From Parietaria judaica (lineage: Eukaryota > Streptophyta > Magnoliopsida > Rosales > Urticaceae), in the NCBI GenBank assembly GCA_954871525.1, contig OX940870.1:9827501-9891500 (forward strand): DNA of 64,000 bases. Direction: 5' to 3'. Shown one piece after another: positions 12,367 through 24,385 of the stretch (position 1 is the first letter of the stretch; each line of letters begins with the position of its first letter). The translations under genes and the position numbers were made by a program. Below the pieces are notes generated by a model. It was not told the DNA's origin. It saw only the letters and a program-made list of their open reading frames with translations, and searched no databases.

Positions 12367-13950
12367 AGGATCGTCGTCGGGAAGCGATATCTGGACGCCA
12401 TGTCGACAAGCGAGAGCGAGAGTCGTGCCGGAAGTGATGGCGACCGGGGCCGAAAGGCGCTGAGAGCTTTCTTCGAGTATATGGGGATGTTTGTGGTGTC
12501 GGATGCGATTCCGTGGCTGCGGTGGTTGGACTTGGGCGGCCACGAGAGAGCTATGAAAGAGACCGCAAGAGTGCTTGATTGCATGGCCGAGAGGTGGCTT
12601 GGAGAGCACAAGAGAAGTAGGGTTACAGGTGACAATCACGACTTTATGTCCGTCCTGCTTTCGATCCTCGACTCTACCGATCTTGAGACTTCAAGTTACG
12701 ATGCTGATACAATCAACAAAGCCTCAGTCATGGTACGTTAATTATAATATTCATCTATATATTATTTAGATTTTTATACCATTTCCTGATGATCATGTGG
12801 GATTTTAACATAACCATATATTTCGTGTCTCGTATCGTAGTAATTTTTTGGTAATTTTATATTGACTCAATTTCTAACATTTAGAAGTCAAATTATGGAG
12901 GTATTTTAGACTCATTTTATTAAGTTAATATAAATAAATAATGTAGATTCAAAACTTTACTTAACAATATTACATTTTCATTTCGCTACATAAATTTAAC
13001 TCATATTCAACTTGAAAATAACTAATAACACACATTTCACTATATGTTAGTCGATTTGTGATTTTGTGAATTTGTGATTTTATGTTGGTGCCGGACTAAC
13101 GCGTTTATGTTAGTCGAACTCGGATACATTTAATTAAAGTTGACACAAATCTATCTATATAATTTAGGATGTAAACCATTTCGTGTTTCGTGTTCGTACT
13201 GGCACCCCATTATTGTTATATTACAAGTTTAAGGACTTACGTACGTAGATTGTTTGTGATTATTTATCGTTGATATTTAAAGACTAATGCATGTGAATGT
13301 GTAACGATTTTTATCTTTGTCTCCAGTCCATGATTCTAGCTGCCACAGACACAACGACCGTGACGATGACATGGGCTCTTGCGCTTCTCCTCAACAACCC
13401 AGAAACCCTAAACAGGGCTCAACGAGAACTAGACGAACACGTCGGACTAGAGAGACCAGTCCAACAATCCGACCTCAAGAACCTCCCGTATCTCCAAGCC
13501 GTTCTCAAAGAGACCCTAAGGCTATACCCGGCGGGCCCACTCTCAGTGCCACATGAGTCCATCGAGGACTGCACGGTCGCAGGGTACCATGTTCCGGCGG
13601 GGACTCGTCTCCTCGTCAACATCTCGAAGATCCAACGTGACCCGAGAGTGTGGACTGACCCGGACGAGTTCCGACCCGAGAGGTTTCTCTCCGGCGAAGG
13701 GAAAAACGTGGACGTTAGAGGGCAGAGCTTTGAGCTGATACCCTTCGGCAGCGGAAGGAGGATGTGCCCCGGAGTGTCGTTCGCGCTTCAGGTCAGTGAG
13801 CTCGCTCTCGCCTCACTCATTCAAGGATTCGATGTTAGGACGCCATCCGACGAGCCGGTTGACATGGCGGAGAGCGCGGGGTTGACTAACTTGAAAGCGT
13901 CTCCATTTGACGTTCTTCTCACCCCTCGCCTTCCAGCTGAGGCCTATTGA

Positions 13951-14942
13951 TGAGTTCCGAAACTGTAATTTCTTGTAGATTTGTATTTGCGCTGTATTTC
14001 CTTTTCTAAATAATTAGCAACAATAAAAGTTTGGAATTTACTATTGGATATTTACGTAGGGGTAAAATTTTATTACCGGCATACCGATACGAAAAGGTTT
14101 ACGTCAAATTTAGAAACTAGTATAATGAGTTTTCAAATCGGTTTAATGATTTTTTGATTATTTTTTGGGTTATGTTAATCAAGTACTATTGAGTTTCTTA
14201 ATACCAAAGGGACTATGGAACCGGCTATAGCGGCCTCCGTACTCGAACATCGACTCGAGGCATATTACCATCTTTCGGCTGACCCGACTAGACCCTTCCG
14301 GGATGGGCAAGTGATTTAGTAGACAATATTTACCGAAAATTTGATTTATTTTTACCTTGGCGTGTATTTACTCATATATGGTTATAACTTAACCACGTGT
14401 CAGTTATGAAATTTTAGTCCCGACTTATTAAAAACAAACAATATTATATATGACTAGCAAGCAGTGTGTTTAACACATAAACGGATCATAGATTATACCA
14501 AAATTTCACATTTGTTCATAGACTTTTATCGCGATGACATATCACTAAAATGAAATCATAGTCCATGATATATGAACTTTCTAAGAAACTGCATAGTTAA
14601 TTAATTATTTTTTACTACACGTACTTTATATATAATCATTACATTAAATGTGGAACCGACATCACTATTCACTGGTTGATAGTCCTCCATACTTTTGCTT
14701 CATAATTGGTTGTCGTTTTCGAATATATCTTGTGTGTTTTAATGGGTGATATGATATCACAACCACAAGTTTTGAATAGATCACAATAACTATTACCGAC
14801 CAACTTTGAAGTTCTGATCAGCCACATGATCATTCAGTAGATGCAACTATATTATATACACACCTCTTATAAAATTTACAATTACATTGTGATTGCCCAT
14901 AACTCTTGACTTGAGCTTCTTCATTAACACCCACAACACAAC
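13951..14942 (+). promoter_or_regulatory. Intergenic region and promoter between the two P450 genes
   Basis: Contains the AATAAA (14022-14027) of the first P450 copy and the upstream region of the second. A TATATA-type box lies at 14853-14859, about 85 bases before the ATG at 14943. No other gene or repeat with clear limits was seen. Confidence 0.5.
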
Positions 14943-17121
14943 ATGGATCTTCATCACTATCTCACAATTACTAGCCCTTCTATTTTTCCAGCAGCTAAAC
15001 TAGCCATACTCATCGCCACTTTGCTGTTTATCTACAATCTCTTATGGAGGACACCTTCCTGGAGAAAGCAGCCGCCGGAAGCCGGGGGAGCGTTTCCCGT
15101 CATCGGTCACTTACACCTCTTCCGCAGCCAACCGGCCCACAAAATATTGGCCAAAATTGCCGACAAGCACGGGACGATCTTCACCATAAGGATGGGTGCC
15201 CACCGAGCCCTCGTCGTGAGTAGCTCGGAGATTGCGAGGGAGTGTTTGACAACAAACGACAAAGTCTTCGCGAACCGCCCGAAGCTCTTAGCCGCGGAGG
15301 TATTGGCCTATGACTACGCCATGTTTGGGTTCGCCCCCTACACTCCATACTGGCGCCAAGCCCGGAAGGCTGCCGTGGTGGAGCTTCTCTCCAACCAAGG
15401 TCTCGAGAATCTCCGACCCGTTCGTGAATTGGAGATCCGCACCGCCATTAAAGAGCTCTACGAGCTCTGGGCTAACAAGAATGAAGCCGACGGTGCGGTG
15501 GGAACGGAGATGAAGAAATGGTTTGGTGACGTGACGCTGAATGTTCTGTTTCGGATGGTGGTGGGGAAGCGGTACATGGAGGCTACGTCGATGGGCGAGA
15601 GCGACGGGGATCGGTGTCGGAAGGCGCTGAGGGATTTCTTCGAGTACATGGGGATGTTTATGGTGTCGGATGGGATTCCGTGGCTGCGGTGGCTGGACGT
15701 GGGGGGGCACGAGAGAGGCATGAGAGAGACTGCTCGAGTGCTCGACGGCTTGGCCGAGAGATGGCTGGGAGAGCACAAGAGAAGAAGGGCTCTCGGTGAG
15801 CATGGTAATGACTTCATGTCAATTATGTTCTCGATTCTTGGCACCGACGAGTTTGACAACTCCACTTACGATGCTGATACAATCAACAAATCTTCATGTC
15901 TGGTACGTTGATCACTTTTCACTACTTGTCGTTTTCAGGTTAATCATAGGAATTACCTTTAGCTTATTAACATTTTTATCCAACTATTTTTTCTCTAAAT
16001 GGGCTTGATGTTTTTCTTCTGTTTTTTGTTTTTGTTTTTGTCTCCTATAAGCTAAATAGCGACAATAATGATTAATGACTCGTTGTTATATTCAAACAGT
16101 TATATTACTGTAAATATTTAGACTAATGGAAGACCTGGACCACCATTTTTTTAAGAAAAAAAAAAATCGAGACCCGGAATCATTCGGGTTCAATAATTTA
16201 TGGAGATTTTATTGTAGCTTGAATTTGTAACTAGTCACCAAAAGTATTTGTTTTCTCATTTTCATTTTTATTCTTATTCTGGTATTAATTTTTTATTACA
16301 ATATACTGTTAGCATACAATTTATGTTAATTGAATTATATATAATAAAATTCAAATTCATTAAAAAATACAAACAATATTAGTTCAACATAATGAAACCC
16401 TAATGATAATTATAATTATATAAGTTGTCCGTTTTCCATGATCTTATTACATTCAAAATCAGCCGAGTAATAAATGGGTACGTAAGTTGTGGTGCAGGGC
16501 ATGATTCTAGCAGCCACAGACACAACAGTGGTGACGATGACATGGGCTCTTTCGCTTCTGCTCAACCACAGAGACGCCCTCAACAAGGCTCAACAAGAAC
16601 TAGACCAGCACGTCGGAAGAGCGAGGCCAGTCAAAGAATCCGACCTCAAGAACCTCGTCTATCTCCGCGCCGTGCTCAAAGAAACCCTAAGGCTATACCC
16701 CGCCGGCCCACTCGCGGTGCCCCACGAATCCACCGAGGACTGCACGGTCGCCGGGTACCACGTTCCGGCGGGGACTCGCCTCCTCGTCAACATCTCGAAG
16801 ATCCAGCGCGACCCGAGAGTGTGGCCCGACCCGGATGAGTTCCGGCCCGAGAGGTTCATCTCCGGTGAAGGGAAAGGCTTCGACGTTAGAGGGCAGAGTT
16901 TTGAGATGATGCCGTTCAGCAGCGGGCGGAGGATGTGCCCCGGTGTGTCGTTTGCGCTTCAAGCCACCGAGCTCACTCTGGCTTCGCTCATCCAAGGGTT
17001 TGACATTACGACGCCGTACGACGAGCCAGTCGACATGGCGGAGAGCGTCGCGCTGACTAACCTTAAAGCCTCTCCGCTTCACGTCCTTCTCACCCCTCGC
17101 CTCCTAGCTGGGGCCTATTGA
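14943..17121 (+). CDS. Intact CYP82-type cytochrome P450 monooxygenase
   Basis: Two exons, 14943-15902 and 16498-17121, join in frame across a 595-bp GT-AG intron to give 527 residues, the usual CYP82 length. Visible in order: an N-terminal anchor (about 18-36), the proline hinge PPEAGG, the conserved WR..RK segment of helix C, the I-helix AATDTT (325-330) that carries the oxygen-activating Asp-Thr pair, KETLR (ExxR, about 382-385), PERF (437-440) and the haem loop PFSSGRRMCPG with Cys467. CYP82 enzymes work on the cytosolic face of the ER with NADPH-P450 reductase and oxidise terpenoids, flavonoids or alkaloids depending on the member; the substrate cannot be told here. The ATG chosen gives a normal anchor. 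AATAAA follows at 17221. It is now the only complete member of the local pair. Confidence 0.93.
15903..16497 (+). other. Intron 1 of the intact P450 gene
   Basis: Starts GTACGT and ends GTGCAG; AT-rich, no element recognised. Its position and length (595 bp) match the 594-bp intron of the disrupted neighbour, supporting tandem duplication. Confidence 0.85.
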
Positions 17122-17339
17122 TAGATATATGAGTTCGGACAATTGGCTTTCTATGTTTTTGCTTTGTATATTATTAGTCGACATATTCCATTTTCCTCAT
17201 TACTAAATAATTATCCAAAAAATAAACCAAGCTTGGGAACTTATCAACTTACTATTTCGAAGGACGATTTCTGATTATTGGCAGGGCTGAAAATTAACGT
17301 AACAATTTGCAGTTTAATAAAAGGTTTATTTTAAACGGT

Positions 17340-17611
17340 TCTGGGATGTTAAGATCTCGTACATCCCCATTTCCAATGGAACAACATCTTCGTCATCTTC
17401 CAGATGATGGAAATCCCTTGCCCGACCCTTCTATTTATCGGCGCCTAATCGGTCGCCTTTAATATCTTACTGTTACTCGTCCGGACATTCAGTATGCTGT
17501 CAATAATCTCAGCCAATTCATGCAGAATCTCCATTCTTCTCACCTCGATGCCGCACACCGAGTCCTTCGATATCTTAAAGGTTCTATTGGTAATGGTCTT
17601 TTTCTTTCGGC
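17340..17611 (+). pseudogene. Old copia fragment C, left piece (RT/RNase H boundary)
   Basis: The translation resembles the region of copia pol around the RRLIGRL, TRPDIQYAVNNLSQFM and VLRYLKG motifs, with an in-frame TAA after RRLIGRL. It is cut off at 17611 by element A. The same frame resumes exactly after the second TCGGC at 35537-35541, so the two pieces were once continuous. Its own left end and 5' LTR are absent. Confidence 0.85.
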
Positions 17612-18027
17612 TGTTGGACTCACTTATACGTGTGGCCCATTGGGCATTATAATTATTAATGGGTTTAATAATAATAAGATAAATCTAATTGGTTTAAGTA
17701 TTTAACTAAATAAAGGTAAATTCCTATTATACTCTGATGGTGGGTCTATATAAAGAGAAACCCTAGGAATTGGTCCTCTCTCTACCTACGTAAGTTTTCC
17801 TCTCCATCAAAGAAGGCTTGTCACTCTAAAGAGGTTAAGAGAGAGAAACGCAATTCCCGTGATTAATCGTTTCCGCTATTATTCCGATCATGGATCAAGG
17901 TACGCTTTCTCGATCTAATATTCATATGTGAAAATCATCTCGTTCTAAGATCTTGGCTAATAATGTTTTACGCAATATTAAGAAATCGTTTTGCATAATC
18001 ATGTACGACATTAAATTAATGCTTACG
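17612..18027 (+). repeat. 5' LTR of copia A, with TATA box and a putative start codon plus splice donor
   Basis: A TATATAAA lies at 17748-17755. An ATG at 17890 is followed after ten bases by GT at 17900 in the context CAAG|GTACG, a good plant splice donor. The copy of this stretch in the 3' LTR reads ACG instead of ATG. Confidence 0.9.
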
Positions 18028-18301
18028 TATGATATTAGAGCCTTGATTGTTGAACCTGTGATTTTCCTATAACGTGTTTGATTTACCTGTTCATGCCGAT
18101 CAATTTAGTATGAAGGTCTATCATGTTTTGATCTTCTCTGACGTATGTGCATTTATATATATATGCTCAATATCATGACCGAATGTGTTCGATGCCGTGA
18201 GTTGCTTTTATTGTTGGGATCATAACTTGCAATTTTTTTTTTAAATATGGATTATGTCTTCGATCAAGTCTATAATTGATTTGGTTTATCATGAAGTATC
18301 G

Positions 18302-18974
18302 TGTTGATCACCCATCGGTGACACAAGATCATGTGTGTCACAGTCACTTAAAGATAAGGAGCCTATCGGACGATGACATTCAGTCACCATCCGGGGACGA
18401 TAACGATGAGCCAACGGCTATATAAGCAAAGCTCGTACAGCGGTTAGAAGCAACCAGACCATACAGCAAAGAGAGAGAGAATCAAGAAGAGAGAGTTCTT
18501 GAGAGACAGAGCTTCTCAGGCGAGTCAGACGGTGGTTACGACGACGAAGGTGACGACGGAGTACGAAGAGGGAAGGCTCGGGAACGACAGACAGAGGAGC
18601 ACACTCTGGGGATCTGTCGGAGCTTCTTCGCGGCGTCAAAGGGGTTCGTTCGCACCGGGGTTCTGATCGCCGGCATTCTCTGGGTCTGGTTCATCTCCGA
18701 CCACCGTGAAGAGCGCTGGAAGACGAAGGTCATCTCGACATCGTATAGCGTAAGGTGGAGTCATCGGAGGGAGCTGTGAAAGGAGCTGTGAGTTTGAATT
18801 CAACGGGAAGATCATCTTCTGGAGAAGAACGAATCTTTTGTAACCGGTTGTGTAATTCAAACATCATCGTGATCAATAAAGCGTTAGTCTTTGTCGTCCA
18901 ATTCAATCGTGTTATTCCGCATTTGTTCGTGGTAATCGATATTCGTATCGGGTTGCTGGGTGAAATCCCCAACA
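18302..18974 (+). repeat. Copia B LTR 1
   Basis: 673 bp, carries G at 18630 (offset 329) and C at 18701 (offset 400), the only two sites at which the three LTRs were seen to vary. Confidence 0.95.
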
Positions 18975-19131
18975 AGTGGTATCAGAGCTCCTTCTCTCGG
19001 TGAATCAAGGAAGGGTTCATCGGAGAATCAAGATCCGAGTTCAAGAACCGAACAAGAAAGTAAGGGAGTTCAAGATTCTGAATCTTGACGAAGATTGTCA
19101 GAGTCACTCCTGCCAGACGCGATAAGGAATC

Positions 19132-22100
19132 ATGGGACCAGACAAGACAGATATCGCGAAGTTCACCGGCGATGGTGACTTCAACATCTGGAAGATCAAG
19201 ATGCATGCACAGCTGTGCCAGATGCGCCTCGACAAGGCGCTCAAGGGCGATGAGGCATTCTCGGAGAAGCTGAGTGAGGAGGACAAGGAAGACATCATGA
19301 CGAGGGCGAGAAGCACCATTATTCTCGCTCTCAGCGATGATGTCATCAGAGACATCCAAGACGAGACGACAGCGGCAGGAATCTGGAAGCGTCTCGATGA
19401 GACGTACAACAGGAAGTCCTGGGCGAACGAGTTGTTTATCAAACAACGGATGTATACCCTCAAGATGGCTCCGGGATCATCGCTGAAGCAACACTTTATC
19501 GAATTCAAGAAGATCATCACAGATCTGAAGACGATAAATGTGGAAGTCCCGTCAAAGGATCAAGCACTCCTCCTACTGAATTCGGTATCGGGGATGTACG
19601 ACAGGATCCAGGACATTCTGCTATTTAGTGGCAGGGAGACCCTCACCGTCGACGATTTCAAGACGGCCGTGCTAGCCAAGGAGGTTCAGCGCAAGCAGGA
19701 GGGCAAGTTCGATGGAAGATCAGGTGGAGCGGAGAGCCTCGTCGTTAACCGTGAAAGATCGGCCAAGCGAGAGAAGTTCAGGAAAGGCTCACCGAGGCGA
19801 TCATCATCGAGGCCGAGAAGCGGCAAGTGTTAAAACTGTAACAAGGAAGGACATTTCCGGAGAGAGTGTCCCGAGAAGAGAACGGGTAAGCCGTTCAGAA
19901 GGAATAGCGACGACGGTCCAGCGAACGCTTCCCAGGTATCGGGAGGGTACGATAGCGCTGAGGTCCTCGCGATGATGCCGACCAGCATGCGAACAGCGTG
20001 GATACTGGATTCGGGATGCTCGTACCACATGAGTCACGAGCAGAGTTGGTTCGAGGGGATGAAGGCCGACGAGGAGGTCATGCCAGTATCGACGGGCACC
20101 GAGGAGATGTGCGCCGTCGAGGGGATTGGGTCGATATCATTAAGACTCAAGGATGGCACACGGAGAACCCTGAACCAAGTAAGGTATGTCCCTGGACTCA
20201 AACGAAATCTTATTTCTTTGGGTGTCCTCGAAGAGCAGGGATACTCATGGAAGTCATGCAAGGGTGGCTTAAAAGTCACAAAGGGTGCGATGACATTCAT
20301 GAGGGCTTATCGGTACAATGGCATATACATCCTGGAGGGTGAGACTGCCATTGGGGAAGCAGCAAATATCTCAACGACAGTGTCGAAGACCACTCTATGG
20401 CACGATAGACTGGGGCATGTCAGCGAGAAGGGGCTTGATATACTCAAGCGAGGAGGCTGCTTCGGGAACGATAAGGTGGAGAAGCTCGACTTCTGCGAAC
20501 ACTGTGTGTTTGGGAAGCAGCATCGGGTGAAATTCGGCAAGGGGTCTCACACGAGCAAGTCAGTTCTTGACTATGTTCACTCTGACTTGTGGGGACCGGC
20601 ACGAGTAGATTCGTATGGAGGAAACAGATACTTTATCTCTTTCATCGACGACTACTCGAGGAAGCTCTGGGTTTATATGATCAGATCAAAGGACAAGGCT
20701 TTCGAAGCCTTTGTCAACTGGCGCGCACTTGTTGAGAATCAGTGCGGGAAGAGGCTCTTGCATCTCCGCACGGACAATGGATTGGAGTATCTGTCCGAGG
20801 AGTTCAACGATCACTGCCGGAAGGCAGGCATCCGACGATCCAAGACTGTGAGGCACACGCCTCAACAGAACGGTCTCGCTAAAAGGATGAACCGAACCAT
20901 CATGGAACGAGTAAGGTGTATGCTCTCGAGGGAAAATTTGTCATCGCGGTTCTGGGGAGAAGCTGTCCATACAGCGGCCTATCTGATCAATAGGTTGCCA
21001 TCGTCTGCGATAGACTTTGAAGTTCCTCAGAAGCGATGGACAAATCGACCAGAGCACACCGACTACTCCAAACTGAAAGTCTTTGGCTGTGCAGCTTACT
21101 ATCATGTAAACGATGGTAAGCTTGTACCTAGGGCCAAGAAAGGACTGTTCATGGGGTACCCCGACGGAGTTAAAGGGTACCGGATTTGGTGTTCGGAGTC
21201 ACGAAAGTGCATCATCAGTCGAGACGTCACTTTCAATGAAGAAAGTTTCTTGGAAGGCAAGGCAACCCCGACAAGCCCTGAAGATCTCTACGAAGGAGAC
21301 GGATTTCAGCTTGAGGTGGAGCTTTGCGATGAGCCAGGACGAAAAGAGGCTCATCGGGAGTATTTTACCCGAGGAGCTCTTATCGGAAACCCAGAGGAAA
21401 ATGGCCGAAGAGGTGATCGCGAAGAGAATTTGCGACAAGGAATTCCCGATGAGCATACCCGACAAGGTATGCGAAATGGCCGAAGAGGTGATCGCGAAGA
21501 GAATTTGCGACAAGGAATCCCCGATGAGCATACCCGACAAGGTATGCAATAAGAGCTATCGCGACGAGAATCCCGCGATGAGGAACTTTCGAAGTTCCGA
21601 CAAGGTACCTGCGATGAAGCTTCGTCGATCGGTAGTAAAGGAAGCCCGATAAGAAGAGATCGAGGAGAATCCAGCCGACAAGATCATCGGGAGCAGGTCT
21701 CATCGAACAACGATGAGGTGTCCAGCGAAGAGGACAGCGAGGAAGAGGCTCTCGGAGCCGAAGAAGAAACTCACAACGAGGGATACCTACTTTCTCGGGA
21801 TAGGCCCCGACGGGCTATCAGGAAGCCGATAAGATACGCCCACGCTGAGATGGTGGCTTATGCTTTCAACACTGCTGGTGTTGAAATCGACAACGAGCCT
21901 CGCTCGTTCAGTGAAGCCATCAGGTCCAGCGACGAGAAGAAGTGGCGAGCGGCAATGGACGAAGAGATGAACTCTCTTCACCAGAACAATACTTGGGTCC
22001 TTGTTCCGAAGCCGAAGAACTGCAAGGTTGTCGGCTGTCGGTGGCTATACAAGGTGAAGCCAAGTGCACCAGGAGGCGAGCCGGCGAGGTTCAAAGCCAG

Positions 22101-23502
22101 GTTGGTGGCGAAGGGATTCACACAGCGAGAAGGTATAGACTTCAATGAAGTATTCTCGCCAGTGGTAAAGCATACATCGATAAGGGTGCTACTTTCGATG
22201 GTTGCGAAGTTCAACTGGGAGCTTGAACAGATGGATGTGAAGACAGCCTTCCTACATGGAGAACTCGAGGAGAAAATCCTCATGCAACAACCCGAGGGGT
22301 TCGTGCAGAAGGGAAAAGAGGATTGGGTTTGCTCTCTTAAGAAGTCCTTGTACGGACTTAAGCAATCTCCTCGACAATGGTATAAGAGGTTTGACACATT
22401 CATGCAGAAGAATTCCTATCGGAGGAGCAGATACGACAACTGTGTCTACTTCAGAACGACGAGCAGCAGTGTGAGTATTTATTTACTCCTATATGTTGAC
22501 GATATGCTCATCATTTCCAGCAGTACTGGAGAAATCAGGAAGCTTAAGGACTCATTGAAGTCAGAGTTCGAGATGAAGGACTTGGGGCCAGCGAGAAGGA
22601 TTCTCGGGATGGACATCCGAAGAGACCGCGCGAGAGGCTACCTCAGCGTCTCGCAAACGGACTACTTCAGGAAGGTCGTCGAGAAGTTCCAAATGGAGAA
22701 GGCCAAGCCTTCGAAACAGCCCCTCGCACCTCACTTCAAACTCTGTAATGAGTTAAGCCCGACGATAGAGGCTGAGGAGAAGAGGATGAGACTTGTGCCA
22801 TACACAAGTGCCGTCGGAAGCCTCATGTACGGGATGATCTGCACGAGACCAGATTTGGCCTATGCAGTAAGCTTGGTAAGCCGGTACATGGCCAACCCAG
22901 GGCAAGAGCATTGGAATGCCGTCAAGTGGATCCTCCGATACTTGGCAGGCAGTTCCGACAAGGGCCTGATTTACTCCAGCAAGGAGACAAAGGAATCAGT
23001 GATTCAAGGCTTCGTTGACTCAGATTATGCAGGAGACCTCGACAAGCGAAGGTCTCTCACCGGATATAACTTCAAGGTGTTCGAGAATCTAGTCAGCTGG
23101 AAGGCATCGCTTCAGCACATCGTGGCCTTATCAACCACAGAGGCTGAATACGTGGCAATCACTGAGGCTGCTAAGGAAGGGCTCTGGCTGAAAGGGCTTC
23201 TCACAGAGCTAGGATTCGAGCAAAGGTCCTTCGACCTTTACTGCGACAGCCAGTCCGCGATACACTTGTGTAAGAATCAGATGTATCACGAGAGGACCAA
23301 GCATATCGACATTAGGCTGCACTTCGTCAAGGACATCGTAGAGTTGAATACGATGAAGGTTCTCAAGATCGGAACCGATGAGAACCCGGCGGACATGATC
23401 ACTAAGGTGATTCCGGTCGGCAAGTTCGAACAGAGCTTGGTTCAGCTCGGGGTTGGTGATACCCAACCAGAGCCGAAGGATAAGGGTGGATCGAGCGCCT
23501 AA
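19132..23502 (+). pseudogene. Copia B gag-pol, copy 1, with two in-frame TAA codons
   Basis: A single frame of 1457 codons runs from the ATG after the primer site. Gag occupies residues 1 to about 230. The CCHC zinc knuckle is interrupted by TAA at 19831-19833, directly after its first Cys. The rest of the knuckle, the protease (WILDSG, about 290), LWH..LGH (about 422), integrase and RT (YVDD, 1121-1124) follow in frame. A second TAA is at 21550-21552, and RNase H follows it. Integrase Asp485 (HSDLWGP) and Asp548 (RTDNG) are present, but the third catalytic residue, Glu in the usual G-x-A-E-R, is Lys584 (AAA, 20881-20883). A 75-bp direct repeat (21400-21549) lies in the integrase-RT linker. 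As read, no complete polyprotein is made without readthrough, and integrase would be inactive. Confidence 0.9.
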
Positions 23503-23555
23503 GCTCGAGGACAGGGGCAAATTATCAATAAGCGACGATGAAACAAGGTGGAGAT

Positions 23556-24228
23556 TGTTGATCACCCATCGGTGACACAAGATCATGTGTGTCACAGTCA
23601 CTTAAAGATAAGGAGCCTATCGGACGATGACATTCAGTCACCATCCGGGGACGATAACGATGAGCCAACGGCTATATAAGCAAAGCTCGTACAGCGGTTA
23701 GAAGCAACCAGACCATACAGCAAAGAGAGAGAGAATCAAGAAGAGAGAGTTCTTGAGAGACAGAGCTTCTCAGGCGAGTCAGACGGTGGTTACGACGACG
23801 AAGGTGACGACGGAGTACGAAGAGGGAAGGCTCGGGAACGACAGACAGAGGAGCACACTCTGGGGATCTGTCGGAGCTTCTTCACGGCGTCAAAGGGGTT
23901 CGTTCGCACCGGGGTTCTGATCGCCGGCATTCTCTGGGTCTGGTTCATCTCCGATCACCGTGAAGAGCGCTGGAAGACGAAGGTCATCTCGACATCGTAT
24001 AGCGTAAGGTGGAGTCATCGGAGGGAGCTGTGAAAGGAGCTGTGAGTTTGAATTCAACGGGAAGATCATCTTCTGGAGAAGAACGAATCTTTTGTAACCG
24101 GTTGTGTAATTCAAACATCATCGTGATCAATAAAGCGTTAGTCTTTGTCGTCCAATTCAATCGTGTTATTCCGCATTTGTTCGTGGTAATCGATATTCGT
24201 ATCGGGTTGCTGGGTGAAATCCCCAACA
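23556..24228 (+). repeat. Copia B LTR 2 (middle, shared by both units)
   Basis: 673 bp, with A at 23884 and T at 23955. It is joined directly to a purine tract on its left and a primer site on its right, so it acts structurally as the 3' LTR of copy 1 and the 5' LTR of copy 2. Confidence 0.95.
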
Positions 24229-24385
24229 AGTGGTATCAGAGCTCCTTCTCTCGGTGAATCAAGGAAGGGTTCATCGGAGAATCAAGATCCGAGTTCAAGA
24301 ACCGAACAAGAAAGTAAGGGAGTTCAAGATTCTGAATCTTGACGAAGATTGTCAGAGTCACTCCTGCCAGACGCGATAAGGAATC

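Larger units (their letters stand above)
3909..13950 (+). pseudogene. CYP82-type cytochrome P450, exon 1 split by a Ty3/gypsy insertion
   Basis: Coding blocks are 3909-4543, 12372-12732 and 13327-13950, with one GT-AG intron (12733-13326). Without the retrotransposon and one copy of the AGGAT duplication they give an uninterrupted 539-residue P450. It has an N-terminal membrane anchor, a proline-rich hinge (PPPPPEAGG), I-helix AATDTT at about 337-342, the K-helix ExxR at about 394, PERF, and the haem loop PFGSGRRMCPG with Cys about 479. The family is CYP82-like by overall look (two exons, conserved intron site, close to the intact neighbour at 14943). CYP82 enzymes are ER-anchored monooxygenases of specialised metabolism; the substrate is not inferable. 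As it stands, translation enters the LTR and stops at 4583 after about 224 codons, so no haem domain is made. An AATAAA follows at 14022. Confidence 0.9.

Noticed and set aside
18982..19520. Minus-strand frames overlapping copia B gag
   Set aside because: Shadows of the gag frame, repeated in both copies.
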